From IMG/VR virus record IMGVR_UViG_3300025400_000635, positions 1 through 46,101 of that record: 46,101 nt of DNA. One strand, given 5' to 3'. Position numbers and translations under genes: made by a program. This DNA is from a virus. Shown in pieces: positions 27,262 to 36,818 of this stretch. The stretch's first letter is position 1. Every line of letters starts with the position of its first letter. The notes under the pieces were generated by a model. It was not told where the DNA came from. It saw only the letters and a list, made by a program, of their open reading frames with translations, and did not search any database.

Positions 27262-27937
27262 TTCTGTACCACTCTAATGTACTTTTAACTAGGCTGTCTA
27301 TGCTGTTGACCAAAGGAACACCGTACATTTCTTCTTCGGTAATGGCCAAGGGCAACTCTGTACAGCCCAATACCACTGCGTCTGCTCCTCGATCGATTAG
27401 ATTTTTAATCACTATGTTGAGTATGTCTTGAGCACTAGTTGTATCTCCGGCTTTGACATAATCGATAGCAGGCTGTACATATACATCCATTTCATATTGA
27501 CTAGGTACTATACAGTTCCAACCCCGAGACTCTAACATCGTTTGATATAGTCCGAACTCTATTGTAGACTGAGTTCCCATGATACCAATAGTACCTGTGA
27601 CATTTTGTTTGTTTAGTTGTACTGCTACACTTTCTACAATGTGTAATATAGGCACACCCTGATCGCTCATTTGATCGTACCAAAAGTGTGCGGTATTACA
27701 AGGTATAACAATATGTGTGCATCCAGCAGATTTGAGTCCTTGGATACCTCTTAGAAGTCCTTCTAACGGTTCATTGGTACCTGCTCTTAATGCTAGACTG
27801 CGGTCTGGTATAGTAGGATCGCTCCACAATACTGTAGGTATATGTTCTTGGTCACATGTTGCCGGAGTCTGCTCAATCAAACGTCTTAGGAACTCCGAAC
27901 TAGCCGCAGGTCCCATTCCACCGAGTATGCCTAACAT
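27254..27937 (-). CDS. aspartate/glutamate racemase family protein
   Basis: 227 residues. GILGGMGPAASSEFLRRL at the N-terminus, VIPCNTAHFWYD and VVLGCTELPLAI carry the two catalytic cysteines of PLP-independent Asp/Glu racemases. Interconverts L/D-Asp or Glu, for peptidoglycan or amino-acid use. Starts 1 nt after the upstream stop in an operon with an amino-acid-type binding protein and a dicarboxylate/amino-acid symporter, which supports an amino-acid substrate. Confidence 0.92.
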   Translation of the reverse strand: MLGILGGMGPAASSEFLRRLIEQTPATCDQEHIPTVLWSDPTIPDRSLALRAGTNEPLEGLLRGIQGLKSAGCTHIVIPCNTAHFWYDQMSDQGVPILHIVESVAVQLNKQNVTGTIGIMGTQSTIEFGLYQTMLESRGWNCIVPSQYEMDVYVQPAIDYVKAGDTTSAQDILNIVIKNLIDRGADAVVLGCTELPLAITEEEMYGVPLVNSIDSLVKSTLEWYRNV

Positions 27938-27938
27938 A

Positions 27939-28535
27939 TTATTTGGCCTTATAGAGTATATTACTTGCTACATTTAGTACAGGAGTTGTAGCATCTAGAT
28001 CCTTAGGTTCTTCTTTCCAACCTACTGAAATCTGACCAATAAACAGTCCAGGTTCAGCAGGCACACTGATACGACACATATAGTTAACACCACTTTCCTT
28101 GTAGACGAATCCTAGGTAACTTTGTGCTGTCTTGTATTCACTACAGGGAACCTTGCCACTCATTAGGCCAATAACATCATTGTTGTTATTATAGTTTTTG
28201 GTTAGCAGTCCTACATCATAACCATCGTAGTCTTTGTTATGACCACCTTTACGTGTGACAAAATACACTAGCTTTCTAGTATTAAGCAATGTGTTTACTT
28301 CGAATATTGCTACTAATTCTGCTTCGCTATGTTTGAATATGAAATCGGTAGCTTCTCTATATTGACCATTCATATGTGGCAACTGTTGCTGAGCCCTATA
28401 ACTGGCCATGAATGAATCTTTCTCAGTGTAGACAAACCAAGCACCGCCGAACATCAGTACTACTGCAAATAGTACTAATACTCGTGCAGGGCTTTGGCCT
28501 ACCCACTCTAATATATTAAGAAAGATTTTGTCCAT
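27939..28535 (-). CDS. membrane-anchored protein, unknown
   Basis: 198 residues. One hydrophobic helix (about 18-35: ARVLVLFAVVLMFGGAWF) and a larger soluble part with two Cys (PCSEYK, YMCRIS) and a beta-rich C-terminus. Probably an inner-membrane protein with an extracytoplasmic domain. Overlaps the symporter gene by 20 nt, so it belongs to the transport operon. No family recognised. Confidence 0.75.
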   Translation of the reverse strand: MDKIFLNILEWVGQSPARVLVLFAVVLMFGGAWFVYTEKDSFMASYRAQQQLPHMNGQYREATDFIFKHSEAELVAIFEVNTLLNTRKLVYFVTRKGGHNKDYDGYDVGLLTKNYNNNNDVIGLMSGKVPCSEYKTAQSYLGFVYKESGVNYMCRISVPAEPGLFIGQISVGWKEEPKDLDATTPVLNVASNILYKAK

Positions 28536-29781
28536 TATCCACTTCTGCTACGAATGCTGTTACACCCATATTGCCAATAACATGGCTGGCTGTACGAATC
28601 ATATCCATCAAAGGATCAACTGCGATAAACAATACTAAAACTGCTTCGCTAGGGAGTTTCAATAAATCACAAACCACTGCAACTGTTGCAACAGTTAATA
28701 TACCTGTAGTACCAGCACTGGCTAGGCCTGCGAGAATACTACCAAACAAAACAACTACCAAGCCAGCAACACCTAGATGTAGATCATAGATGCCGGCAAT
28801 AAACGCTGTGGCAATGGCATAATAAACAATACTACCAATACGATTTACTGTAAAACTCAGTGGTGTAGTTAGTTCAACAGCATCCTTGTTGTAGCCTAGT
28901 TTAACTAGAGCATCTTGGCTGTAAGGGATACAGGCTAAACTTGAACGGCTGCTGATAGCAATCATAAATGTTTCTTGTATGCCTTTGACGGTGGCCACAA
29001 TACTCCTACGGCATTTCCAAGCAATGTATGCTGTAGCAATGGCAGCGATTAAGAAACCACCCACTGTTTGTTGAATAATAAAATCAACCATGGTACCAAA
29101 GATACCTACGCCTACCTTGGCTACCTGCGTTGAAATCATGGCAAACAAGGCAATGGGCAGGAAGTAGTTTAAGAACTTGAAGATGCTAATGCTGGCCTGT
29201 TGTACACTCTTAAACACATCAATCATTATTTCCTGACCCGCTGATTTAATATTACCTAGGGCAATACCAAAGATCAAACAGAAGATAACAATCTTCAAAC
29301 TTTCACCAGCGTCCAAACTTTGGAAAATATTTTCAGGAATAAACTTTTGGATTACGGCACCAGCACTGGGCTTGGGTGCAACAGGCATAGGCTCTTTGAG
29401 TGTAATCGTCATTTCAGAACTTTGGTCTTTATTGTTGACCAAGGCACCTAGTTGTATTTTCTTTTCTGCTGTCATTTCACTGCCAGTAATCAGTGTAGAC
29501 CCTACACCCACTACAGCGGCCAAGGTCATACTGGCCAGAAAGCCAATGACGATTTTCTTAATCATTGTTTGGCTACCTTCTTTTTGTAACAAGCCAACTA
29601 CACCTACTAGAATAGTGGCAAACAAGAATGGTAGTACAACTACTTTTAACAGGCTAATATAGATTCCGCCAATAGGCTCTAACGCCATAACTTCGTGTGG
29701 CAAATATACACCACCCGCAACGGCCAGCAAAATGCTGCCAAGAATAGTCCAAGGACTAGATAGAAATTTCTTTAAGTTCAT
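28516..29781 (-). CDS. DAACS-family dicarboxylate/amino acid:cation symporter
   Basis: 421 residues with about eight membrane segments and two re-entrant loops. ISSRSSLACIPYSQDAL is the serine-rich HP1 loop; DPLMDMIRTASHVIGN is the TM8 substrate-site region. The TM7 NMDGT motif (sodium/substrate site) reads NRIGS here, so ions or substrate may differ from GltP (cystine or other amino acids are possible). ATG overlaps the stop of the binding-protein gene. Confidence 0.9.
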   Translation of the reverse strand: MNLKKFLSSPWTILGSILLAVAGGVYLPHEVMALEPIGGIYISLLKVVVLPFLFATILVGVVGLLQKEGSQTMIKKIVIGFLASMTLAAVVGVGSTLITGSEMTAEKKIQLGALVNNKDQSSEMTITLKEPMPVAPKPSAGAVIQKFIPENIFQSLDAGESLKIVIFCLIFGIALGNIKSAGQEIMIDVFKSVQQASISIFKFLNYFLPIALFAMISTQVAKVGVGIFGTMVDFIIQQTVGGFLIAAIATAYIAWKCRRSIVATVKGIQETFMIAISSRSSLACIPYSQDALVKLGYNKDAVELTTPLSFTVNRIGSIVYYAIATAFIAGIYDLHLGVAGLVVVLFGSILAGLASAGTTGILTVATVAVVCDLLKLPSEAVLVLFIAVDPLMDMIRTASHVIGNMGVTAFVAEVDNGQNLS

Positions 29782-30593
29782 TTGTTTTCCTTGTATCTAT
29801 TCATTAATCGTTTAACATCGATGTTATTATATTCGCTGGCTATAACAAAGTTAGCAATACCTAATAGTTGTAGATTGGTGGGTCTAACTGCCACAGCAAT
29901 ATGGTCAACACTATCACTGATAGTAATGGTCTTTGTACTCAATGCTGCTTCAGGATGTTCGAAACTAATCTTTTTAATTTCAAATTCATCACGGTAAGCG
30001 GCATCAATCTTGCCTGACATAACATTGTTCATAACCGTGGGCCATGTATCTTCAGGAACAAATGTGGCCCTAGGAAAGTTAATACGAGCATAGGTGTCGT
30101 AACTGCTGTTACGAATAAAACTGATCTTACCATCGAAGTCACGAATGACTTCATAGGGCTCGCGTCCCCTACTGTTTTGACTCAACCATAGTCGGTTAAC
30201 AATAAGACTTTGACGCAGTACAACATAGGGATTACTAAATCGTAATACCTGTAAGCGTGGGCCTGTGATACTTAACTTGCTGACAGCAATGTCCGCACGA
30301 CCATCACGAACCTGTTCTGCTACTTCAGCAAAACTTTTAGCATCTCTACGGAACTCCGCAGGTACTCCAAGTTGTTTGGCAATGCTTCGAGCAATCTCGA
30401 CATCTAGACCATGTAGGTCATCACCTTGTCCGCTGAAGAACGGAGGGCTGTCTGGGCCGTTCATGGCCACCACTAACTTACCTGCTTTTTTAATAGCAGC
30501 AATATCAGCGGGTAATGGTACTTTAGAATCGGGGACTTGTCCATAGACTGCCAACGACACTAAGAAAGATAGTAATATAAGTAGTTTTTTCAT
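29778..30593 (-). CDS. family-3 periplasmic solute-binding protein (amino-acid type)
   Basis: 271 residues with signal peptide MKKLLILLSFLVSLAVYG. LVVAMNGPDSPPFF, LHGLDVEIARSIAKQLGV, DGRADIAVSKLSITGPR, VMSGKIDAAYRDEFEI and AVRPTNLQLL are typical of SBP_bac_3 proteins. It would bind an amino acid in the periplasm. No ABC permease or ATPase gene is nearby; it is instead coupled to a secondary symporter, an unusual pairing. Confidence 0.9.
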   Translation of the reverse strand: MKKLLILLSFLVSLAVYGQVPDSKVPLPADIAAIKKAGKLVVAMNGPDSPPFFSGQGDDLHGLDVEIARSIAKQLGVPAEFRRDAKSFAEVAEQVRDGRADIAVSKLSITGPRLQVLRFSNPYVVLRQSLIVNRLWLSQNSRGREPYEVIRDFDGKISFIRNSSYDTYARINFPRATFVPEDTWPTVMNNVMSGKIDAAYRDEFEIKKISFEHPEAALSTKTITISDSVDHIAVAVRPTNLQLLGIANFVIASEYNNIDVKRLMNRYKENK

Positions 30594-30627
30594 AATAGTA
30601 TTTATATACTACTATATTAAAGGTAGA

Positions 30628-31215
30628 TTACTTATTAGCCAAAGGATTGTCGACGGCCTTTTGGATTTTGGCATCAACTTCTTTCTTCAATGCTACTAGT
30701 TCTCGATCGATTTCTTTCTTTAGTTGAGCATTTTCTTGACGCATAGATTGAAGTTCAGCACGCTCTTTATCCAAATCTTCACGGACACCTTTACGCATAT
30801 CACGCATTTCTGAATCTGATTGGCGGTTTGCATCCTTAACATAGCGTTCAACTTGTTCTGTAACTGTTTCAGTTCTACGAATATCGCCCTTTAAGTCGTT
30901 TTTAATGTCACGGGTATAGTCATTGGTTTTTCCAATGGTTTCTTCAATCACCGCTAGACGCTTATCAAAACCACTTAGGTCTGGTGCAGAATAATCAGCA
31001 ATCTTTTTCTTCATGCTTTGGTAGTCTTTATACACTTCAAAACATCCATACAACCCGCCTAGTGTAGAACTCACAATAGTAAATGCTACCATTAGTTTGG
31101 CTGGCGTGAACTCATAGCCACCAATACTGATAACAGTATCCTTGCTGGCATATTTTTTCATTGCCGCTTCAGCTTCGTCAATCTTTGCATTAACGTCTTT
31201 AATTTCTTCGGTCAT
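30628..31215 (-). CDS. membrane-anchored coiled-coil protein
   Basis: 195 residues. N-terminal amphipathic part, a hydrophobic segment at about 42-60 (LMVAFTIVSSTLGGLYGC), then a long coiled coil (about 75-190) rich in Glu/Lys/Arg. No catalytic motif. Starts at the TAATG junction with the 960-residue gene. May be a structural or spanin-like envelope protein; not assigned. Confidence 0.75.
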   Translation of the reverse strand: MTEEIKDVNAKIDEAEAAMKKYASKDTVISIGGYEFTPAKLMVAFTIVSSTLGGLYGCFEVYKDYQSMKKKIADYSAPDLSGFDKRLAVIEETIGKTNDYTRDIKNDLKGDIRRTETVTEQVERYVKDANRQSDSEMRDMRKGVREDLDKERAELQSMRQENAQLKKEIDRELVALKKEVDAKIQKAVDNPLANK

Positions 31216-34097
31216 TATTTTGCTCCTTGTTTATACTGTAGATCAACCATTTCTTGGTGCAATCTATCACTTCCTCTTGTTAAACCTCTTAATACACGCT
31301 CGTTATCTATAGTCTTTTGATTCTTATATACTTCTTCCGACTTATAGAATTTTGCATCTAATAATGTCAATTTTGCATAGGCATCAAACCCCTTGGGCTG
31401 TGTGGCAATACTAGCTATGTCAACACCGCCTGCAACTTCATTAGGCTGTACATTACGTTTGATCTGTCCGTCCTGTGTTTGTTCTGCACCCTGTAGTGTC
31501 ATAAATGCTTGTTCATTTACATAATCGTTGATTGAACCTCGACTACTTGCACGAGCGATTTCTGTCTTAGGTATTTCAACTTCAGTTACAGGAGATGGAA
31601 ATGTTTTCTTCATAGTATCTAAATTAGTTGTGGTAAAAATTGAATAGTCAACAAAAGAACTTGATTGGTTACTTTCAGGCTGTGGCGGCGGCATATATTG
31701 AACCACCGGCTGTTGAGCAGTCACAGATTGAACTATTTGTTGCTGTACCATAGCCACAGTAGTTACCTGTACAGGTACTTCGGCTTGAGTTTGTTTAGGA
31801 GGAGTTGGAGCAGTATTTATTACTGTGCTTTGTTGAACTACCTGTTGTACAGCTTCTTGTTGTCGAGGTACAGGCGGTGGTAAACTAGCAGTTTGAACCT
31901 GTTGTCCTGTGGCCTGCGATGTTGTTGCCTGCTGTTGAGGTGCCGTAGGCAATGCATTTATAGTCTGTACTTGTTGTACAACGGCCTGCACTAGTTCTTG
32001 TTGGCGTGGTGCCTGGGGTGGTAAACTACTAGTCTGTTCCTGCTGTGTGGAACTTACTACTGCTTCTTGCTGTTTCGGAGCAGGGGGAAGTGTTTGAGTG
32101 GTAGTTTGTTGAACGACTACTGTGGTATTTTGTGTGCTTGAAACATTGTCATTTCTTGCAGGTAAAGAAGATTGAGAATTAGATGTAGTTTCAGCTACTT
32201 GTGTAGTAGAGGCTTGATTACTTGCTGTTCGTTGATTATTAATGCTGGCCAAGGTAGTTGGGGTATTGGCCTGTAGTGTGATCACACTGGTTGAACTGCT
32301 ACTGGCAGTTTTAGTAGATGTCGATGATGTAGAACTGGCTACAGCAGTGGCAGCAGTGATACTGGCCGATTGTGCTGTGCCTGCTACTGCTTCTGCTATA
32401 GTTAATGCTGCTGATGTTGCTGTTGCCGCGGCTTCATTGGCCTGTGCTACTACTGCGGCTGCGGTAGCAGTAACTTTAGCTTGTTCTTTAGATACCACAC
32501 TCATGGCTAGAGCACTTGGCCCGCTTCCTCCACCTTTACTTTCACTTGACGGTTTAGTGGATCCGGCAACTTGCACATCGCCTGGTTTAGGTTGTGGGTT
32601 AGTAGCACTAGGTGCCGCACTAGTCACAGGGGCACTGGTAGCAGGTCCGGGACCAGCAGCCGCTTGTTGCTGCGGGGGAGGTTGTTGGCTATTAGGATCT
32701 GGACCAGCTGGTGCAGGTGCCACCGGAGCAGAGGCAACTGCCGGACCAGGTGCCGGACCAGGTGCCGGACCAGCGGCAAGTGCAGGGGCGGCAGTATCTG
32801 GTGCAGGGGAATTAGGATCTGGAGCAGGACCGGCAACTGGACTAGCAGCAGGTTGGGCACTAGCAGCAGCCAATGCTTGTTGTTTAGCAAAGGCAGCACC
32901 GTAACCTGGACAACTGGTACTAGACAAGGGGTTGGTTGTACAAGGATCAGGAGTGTATAATGCTGTAACACTCATATTCTGAACGGCAGCATTTCCTGAT
33001 GTTGTTGCCCCCATTGTAAAATTACCCAATGACAAAGAATTTGTTGTAGAAGATAGCAAGAATTGACGCGATACATTTTCAGCTGTATTAGGTGTTGAAT
33101 AACTTTGTCCAGCAGTATAGACAGTTTGATTGTTACTATTTGTTAATAGCACTCGTACTTGAGCATTGGGATTAGTAGTCATATACCAACTACAAGAACC
33201 ATCTTGGTTAGTAGCAGTACAACCATAGGTACCGTTGCCTAGACTATAGTTATAACTGTAGTTAAATCCATACACCTTAACACCTGCCCCAGAGTTTTCC
33301 AATGCTGTATTAACGGCGAATGTGTTATAAACTGTACTGCCACTGGATGCTACAGCATTTGGTTCGGGCAATAGATTATTACTGGTTACAACATCCTTAA
33401 ATCCAGCACAGGTTGGACTATAAGCAGGATTGGTAGCGCAGGGATTTGTAGTGTATAATAAATCTACGCTATTGACATGGACTCTAGGACCATAGTAGCC
33501 TGCCCAGTAGTTTTGATCCTTACCTGTGAAACTGACCTGTAGGCCAGTGGCCGCAGTGGTGTCATAACGATTGTTGAATAGTTGTGTGCCTGAGAATTGT
33601 TGAAAAATGCCCGAAGCAGTATTAACATTGCTATAGTTATAACCAAAACTTTCTAAGGTACTTCCGCCAGGTCCCAACAAACTAACCGTACCAGTTACGG
33701 TACCTCTATTACCATTTGATATACTTTTCTCATTGTTAATACCCCAAGAGTAAGTATAGCCTGCTAGTTGTATGCCTGTGCCCGCATTGGCCAGTGCTGT
33801 GTTAATAGCCGCAGTTTGACTAACAGTAACACCAGAACCGTTTGGGCCTGGGTTGTAGCCAAATATAATATTGCCAGTGGAAGGATTATAGGCAGGAGTT
33901 GACCCGCCACTATATCCACCAGCTTGGCCTGTTACAGTATTAGACCAAGGCAAACCACCGCCAAGGTTTAGGACGTTGCTAGTTGAACTTAGTGGCAGCC
34001 CTGTAACAGGGTCTGTGGTTTGAGCATTAGTGGTTGAAGATGCGATAAGCAATAATGCCCAGCAAACTACCGACGCCAATATTTTTGTAATAGTCAT
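31215..34097 (-). CDS. 960-residue secreted/virion-associated modular protein
   Basis: Signal peptide MTITKILASVVCWALLLIAS...NAQ. Residues about 40-410 hold two related beta-rich units (NTALANAGTGIQLAGYTYSW and NTALENSGAGVKVYGFNYSY), separated by NPC-x-TNP-x-S-x-C motifs. Then a Pro/Ala linker (410-500), an Ala-rich helical stretch (530-620), Gln/Thr/Pro repeats (620-800) and a helical C-terminus. Begins 71 nt inside the preceding gene. Possibly adhesin- or fibre-like. Confidence 0.8.
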   Translation of the reverse strand: MTITKILASVVCWALLLIASSTTNAQTTDPVTGLPLSSTSNVLNLGGGLPWSNTVTGQAGGYSGGSTPAYNPSTGNIIFGYNPGPNGSGVTVSQTAAINTALANAGTGIQLAGYTYSWGINNEKSISNGNRGTVTGTVSLLGPGGSTLESFGYNYSNVNTASGIFQQFSGTQLFNNRYDTTAATGLQVSFTGKDQNYWAGYYGPRVHVNSVDLLYTTNPCATNPAYSPTCAGFKDVVTSNNLLPEPNAVASSGSTVYNTFAVNTALENSGAGVKVYGFNYSYNYSLGNGTYGCTATNQDGSCSWYMTTNPNAQVRVLLTNSNNQTVYTAGQSYSTPNTAENVSRQFLLSSTTNSLSLGNFTMGATTSGNAAVQNMSVTALYTPDPCTTNPLSSTSCPGYGAAFAKQQALAAASAQPAASPVAGPAPDPNSPAPDTAAPALAAGPAPGPAPGPAVASAPVAPAPAGPDPNSQQPPPQQQAAAGPGPATSAPVTSAAPSATNPQPKPGDVQVAGSTKPSSESKGGGSGPSALAMSVVSKEQAKVTATAAAVVAQANEAAATATSAALTIAEAVAGTAQSASITAATAVASSTSSTSTKTASSSSTSVITLQANTPTTLASINNQRTASNQASTTQVAETTSNSQSSLPARNDNVSSTQNTTVVVQQTTTQTLPPAPKQQEAVVSSTQQEQTSSLPPQAPRQQELVQAVVQQVQTINALPTAPQQQATTSQATGQQVQTASLPPPVPRQQEAVQQVVQQSTVINTAPTPPKQTQAEVPVQVTTVAMVQQQIVQSVTAQQPVVQYMPPPQPESNQSSSFVDYSIFTTTNLDTMKKTFPSPVTEVEIPKTEIARASSRGSINDYVNEQAFMTLQGAEQTQDGQIKRNVQPNEVAGGVDIASIATQPKGFDAYAKLTLLDAKFYKSEEVYKNQKTIDNERVLRGLTRGSDRLHQEMVDLQYKQGAK

Positions 34098-35820
34098 TGT
34101 CTTTTACCACTTCTTCCATTTTAGGTAACTTGTCTTCGTTTTCTTCCCAAGCTGCTCTAGCTTGTTCGCCGATCTTACCTTCGTAGGGGCAAGGTGTTCC
34201 TGCTGCCATCATGGCATCAAACACACGACGATCTTGACACATAGTGGCCACTGCGGCAACTTTCATGCCCATGTCATATAGTGTTTTGCTTAACTTTAGT
34301 CGTTCGCAGTTCATATCGCGGTTTGTGCCGCCGTTGCTTACACCAAAGATCTGTGTTTGTACTGAGTTGCTTGTACCTGTAGTACATAGGTCAGCATTAC
34401 CACCACTCATCATAGCAGGAGCAACAGCAGTTGGAGGAGGTTGAATAACCTTCTGTGTGATTGTGCTGTTGTTGTTATTGTTGTTGGTCAATGTACCGCT
34501 TTGAATGTTTTGGTTAACATTGTTGTTTGAACTTGTACTGTTGTTGGTATTGTTGTTGTTATTGGTAGCAGTACTGGTTGAAACATTATTGTTATTGTTG
34601 GTCATACTACCACTTTGAATGTTTTGATTAACATTGTTGCTGGTACTGGTGTTAGTATTAACATTGGTATTGGCATTAACATTGTTGCTGGTACTAGCAC
34701 TGGTACTATTAACGGTACTGGTATTGACATTGTTGTTATTGTAGGTCATTGTACCGCTGTTAATATTATTATTGGTATTAACATTAGTGTTTGCGCTGGT
34801 AGAACTACTTGTATTAGCATTATTGTTATTGTAGGTCATTGTACCTGAATTAACATTATTGTTAGTATTAACATTAGTAGAACTACTTGTACTAGCATTA
34901 TTATTGTTATAAGTCATTGTGCCACTGTTAATGTTATTATTTGTATTAACATTGGTATTTGAACTAGTGCTGGCGCTGGTACTGGCATTATTGTTATTAT
35001 ATGTCATTGTGCCAGTATTAACATTATTATTTGTGTTCACATTGGTACTGCTACTTGTATTAGCGTTGACATTATTGTTATTATATGTCATTGTTCCAGT
35101 GTTGACATTATTATTAGTATTGACACTGGTACTGGCACTGGTTGAAGCATTGACATTATTGTTATTATAAGTCATCGTACCAGTATTCACATTGTTGTTA
35201 TTATTGGTATTGACATTGGTATTGCTACTGGTTGAAGCATTGACATTATTGTTATTGTATGTCATTGTACCACTGTTAATGTTATTATTTGTATTAACAT
35301 TGGTATTACTGCTAGTAGACGCACTGGTACTGGCATTATTGTTATTATATGTCATTGTACCAGTGTTAACATTATTATTGGTATTAACATTGGTATTACT
35401 GCTAGTACTGCTACTAGTACTGGCATTATTGTTATTGTAGGTCATTGTACCACTGTTGACGTTATTGTTGTTATAAGTCATTGTACCAGTGTTGACATTG
35501 TTGTTGTTATTGGTTACTGTACCACTTTGAATATTATTGTTAGTGTTTACAGCAGTAGAACTTGATGTTGAAGTATTATTATTATTACTTGTACTATTCA
35601 CTGTGCTTGTACTAGTAGCATTACTAGTACTGACATTATTGTTGTTACTGTTTACAGTACTTAAACTATTCGATGTACTATTAGTATCTACCAGTGATGT
35701 AGAACTATATCCACCAGTTATACTGGAATTTTGATTGATCAATGTAGGATCACTAGATTGGGCGAGAGAAAAAGTGCTAAGTGCTGTTAGTGCGGCTATT
35801 GCCAGTAATTTTCTTATCAT
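34027..35820 (-). CDS. Asn/Thr/Ser-repeat secreted protein
   Basis: 597 residues from ATG 35820 (MIRKLLAIAALTALSTFSLAQ, signal peptide), GGAG upstream. Residues about 60-450 are tandem imperfect repeats with GTMTYNNNN about ten times. The conserved C-terminal domain (about 465-575) has several Cys (DLCTTG, NCERL, MCQDRR, PCPYEG) and ends with a hydrophobic segment VGSLLGIIAYRIF. Repeat number probably varies. Could be a surface or virion filament protein; unassigned. Confidence 0.8.
   Translation of the reverse strand: MIRKLLAIAALTALSTFSLAQSSDPTLINQNSSITGGYSSTSLVDTNSTSNSLSTVNSNNNNVSTSNATSTSTVNSTSNNNNTSTSSSTAVNTNNNIQSGTVTNNNNNVNTGTMTYNNNNVNSGTMTYNNNNASTSSSTSSNTNVNTNNNVNTGTMTYNNNNASTSASTSSNTNVNTNNNINSGTMTYNNNNVNASTSSNTNVNTNNNNNVNTGTMTYNNNNVNASTSASTSVNTNNNVNTGTMTYNNNNVNANTSSSTNVNTNNNVNTGTMTYNNNNASTSASTSSNTNVNTNNNINSGTMTYNNNNASTSSSTNVNTNNNVNSGTMTYNNNNANTSSSTSANTNVNTNNNINSGTMTYNNNNVNTSTVNSTSASTSNNVNANTNVNTNTSTSNNVNQNIQSGSMTNNNNNVSTSTATNNNNNTNNSTSSNNNVNQNIQSGTLTNNNNNNSTITQKVIQPPPTAVAPAMMSGGNADLCTTGTSNSVQTQIFGVSNGGTNRDMNCERLKLSKTLYDMGMKVAAVATMCQDRRVFDAMMAAGTPCPYEGKIGEQARAAWEENEDKLPKMEEVVKDNDYYKNIGVGSLLGIIAYRIFNH
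34590..35520 (-). repeat. in-frame tandem repeats within the Asn-rich gene
   Basis: Units of roughly 60-110 bp alternate an AAT-rich stretch (NNNN), a GGTACAATGACC-like GTMTY block and Ser/Thr/Asn codons. About ten copies of GTMTYNNNN are visible. Prone to slippage and recombination. Confidence 0.85.
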
Positions 35821-35893
35821 TGTGTACTCCATTAATAAGACTTCACATCTATTTAAGTACAACCATATAGGAATAAACTACACACTTAACCAT

Positions 35894-35919
35894 AAAAAAA
35901 GGGCTACAAGAGCCCTTTT
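35894..35919 (-). terminator. Rho-independent terminator after the RimK-like gene
   Basis: GGGCT-CTTGT-AGCCC hairpin followed by seven T on the minus strand. An opposite run of four T could also stop plus-strand transcripts. Confidence 0.88.
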
Positions 35920-35933
35920 GTAATCAGTATGTT

Positions 35934-36818
35934 TTATTTTACCTTATATTTAATATATTCGGTAATCAAATCTGCTACATCAACACCGCAATATTTTTCA
36001 AAACCACTGAAACCTGGATTACTGTTAGCTTCACATACACGGAATCCACGCTTGTCAAATAATAAATCAATGCCTGCTATGGTCAATCCCAATGTGCGGG
36101 CAGTTTCGCTGGCAATATATTCAATCTCGGGAGTGACTTCAAATCCTTCCCCAGTACCGCCAGCAGTAATGTTAGCACGGAAATCACCTTCGGGCGCTGT
36201 TCGTTTCATAGCACCAATAACTTTACCACCTATTACCAGTACACGCAGATCTTCACCTGGATGATCACCGAGATATTCTTGAACCAGTAGCGTCTTTTTA
36301 TTGCCTAAACTCTCTATAAATTCAACGAGTTTCTTATAATCTCGCTTCTTTTCGCATAGGTATACGCCAGCACCATAACTGCCTGTAACTACTTTAATAA
36401 CACAGGGATAGCCAATGTTTTCCGCAATGAGTTTTTCCTGTATGGGAAAACGCACCATCATGGTATTGGGGATAGGAATACCAGCACGACTTAGTAGTTG
36501 GCTAGTCATCATTTTATTTTTAGCAGTTTCTATAGATGAGCTACTGTTTATAACAATCACGCCTGCTTGTTCAAAGTGTCTTAATACTGCTACTTGGAAT
36601 GGAAGAATACCTGCGCCTAATCTAACCAGCACAAGTTTAGGTAGTTCAATGTCCTCGCCTTTGTATTTGATACCTTTGCGGATATCACGGTCCACAACAA
36701 TATCAAAATCATCGGGATGACATATTCTTACGGCAATATCTTTAGTAGTAAAACTTTCAATCAATCTGCCAGTTTCGTAGTCTGTGGGAGATTGTTTAGT
36801 TATAATGATGACGCTCAT
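35934..36818 (-). CDS. rimK-like: RimK-family ATP-grasp ligase
   Basis: 294 residues, typical for RimK. TAKNKMMTSQLLSRAGIPIPNTMMV, PCVIKVVTGSYGAGVYLC, LVQEYLGDHPGEDLRVLVIGGKVIGAMKR, and CEANSNPGFSGFEKYCGVD are ATP-grasp and substrate motifs. RimK adds Glu to ribosomal protein S6; relatives make glutamyl peptides. A phage copy might modify host ribosomes or a phage peptide. Terminator follows at 35894. Confidence 0.9.
   Translation of the reverse strand: MSVIIITKQSPTDYETGRLIESFTTKDIAVRICHPDDFDIVVDRDIRKGIKYKGEDIELPKLVLVRLGAGILPFQVAVLRHFEQAGVIVINSSSSIETAKNKMMTSQLLSRAGIPIPNTMMVRFPIQEKLIAENIGYPCVIKVVTGSYGAGVYLCEKKRDYKKLVEFIESLGNKKTLLVQEYLGDHPGEDLRVLVIGGKVIGAMKRTAPEGDFRANITAGGTGEGFEVTPEIEYIASETARTLGLTIAGIDLLFDKRGFRVCEANSNPGFSGFEKYCGVDVADLITEYIKYKVK

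Noticed and set aside
32242-32904. Long Ala/Gly/Val-rich ORF on the plus strand opposite the 960-residue gene
   Set aside because: Mirror of the Ala/Pro/Gln-rich low-complexity codons of the real gene; no start signals.
34615-35734. Several hydrophobic plus-strand ORFs (Leu/Val-rich) in the repeat region
   Set aside because: Antisense shadows of Asn/Thr/Ser codons in the repeat gene.
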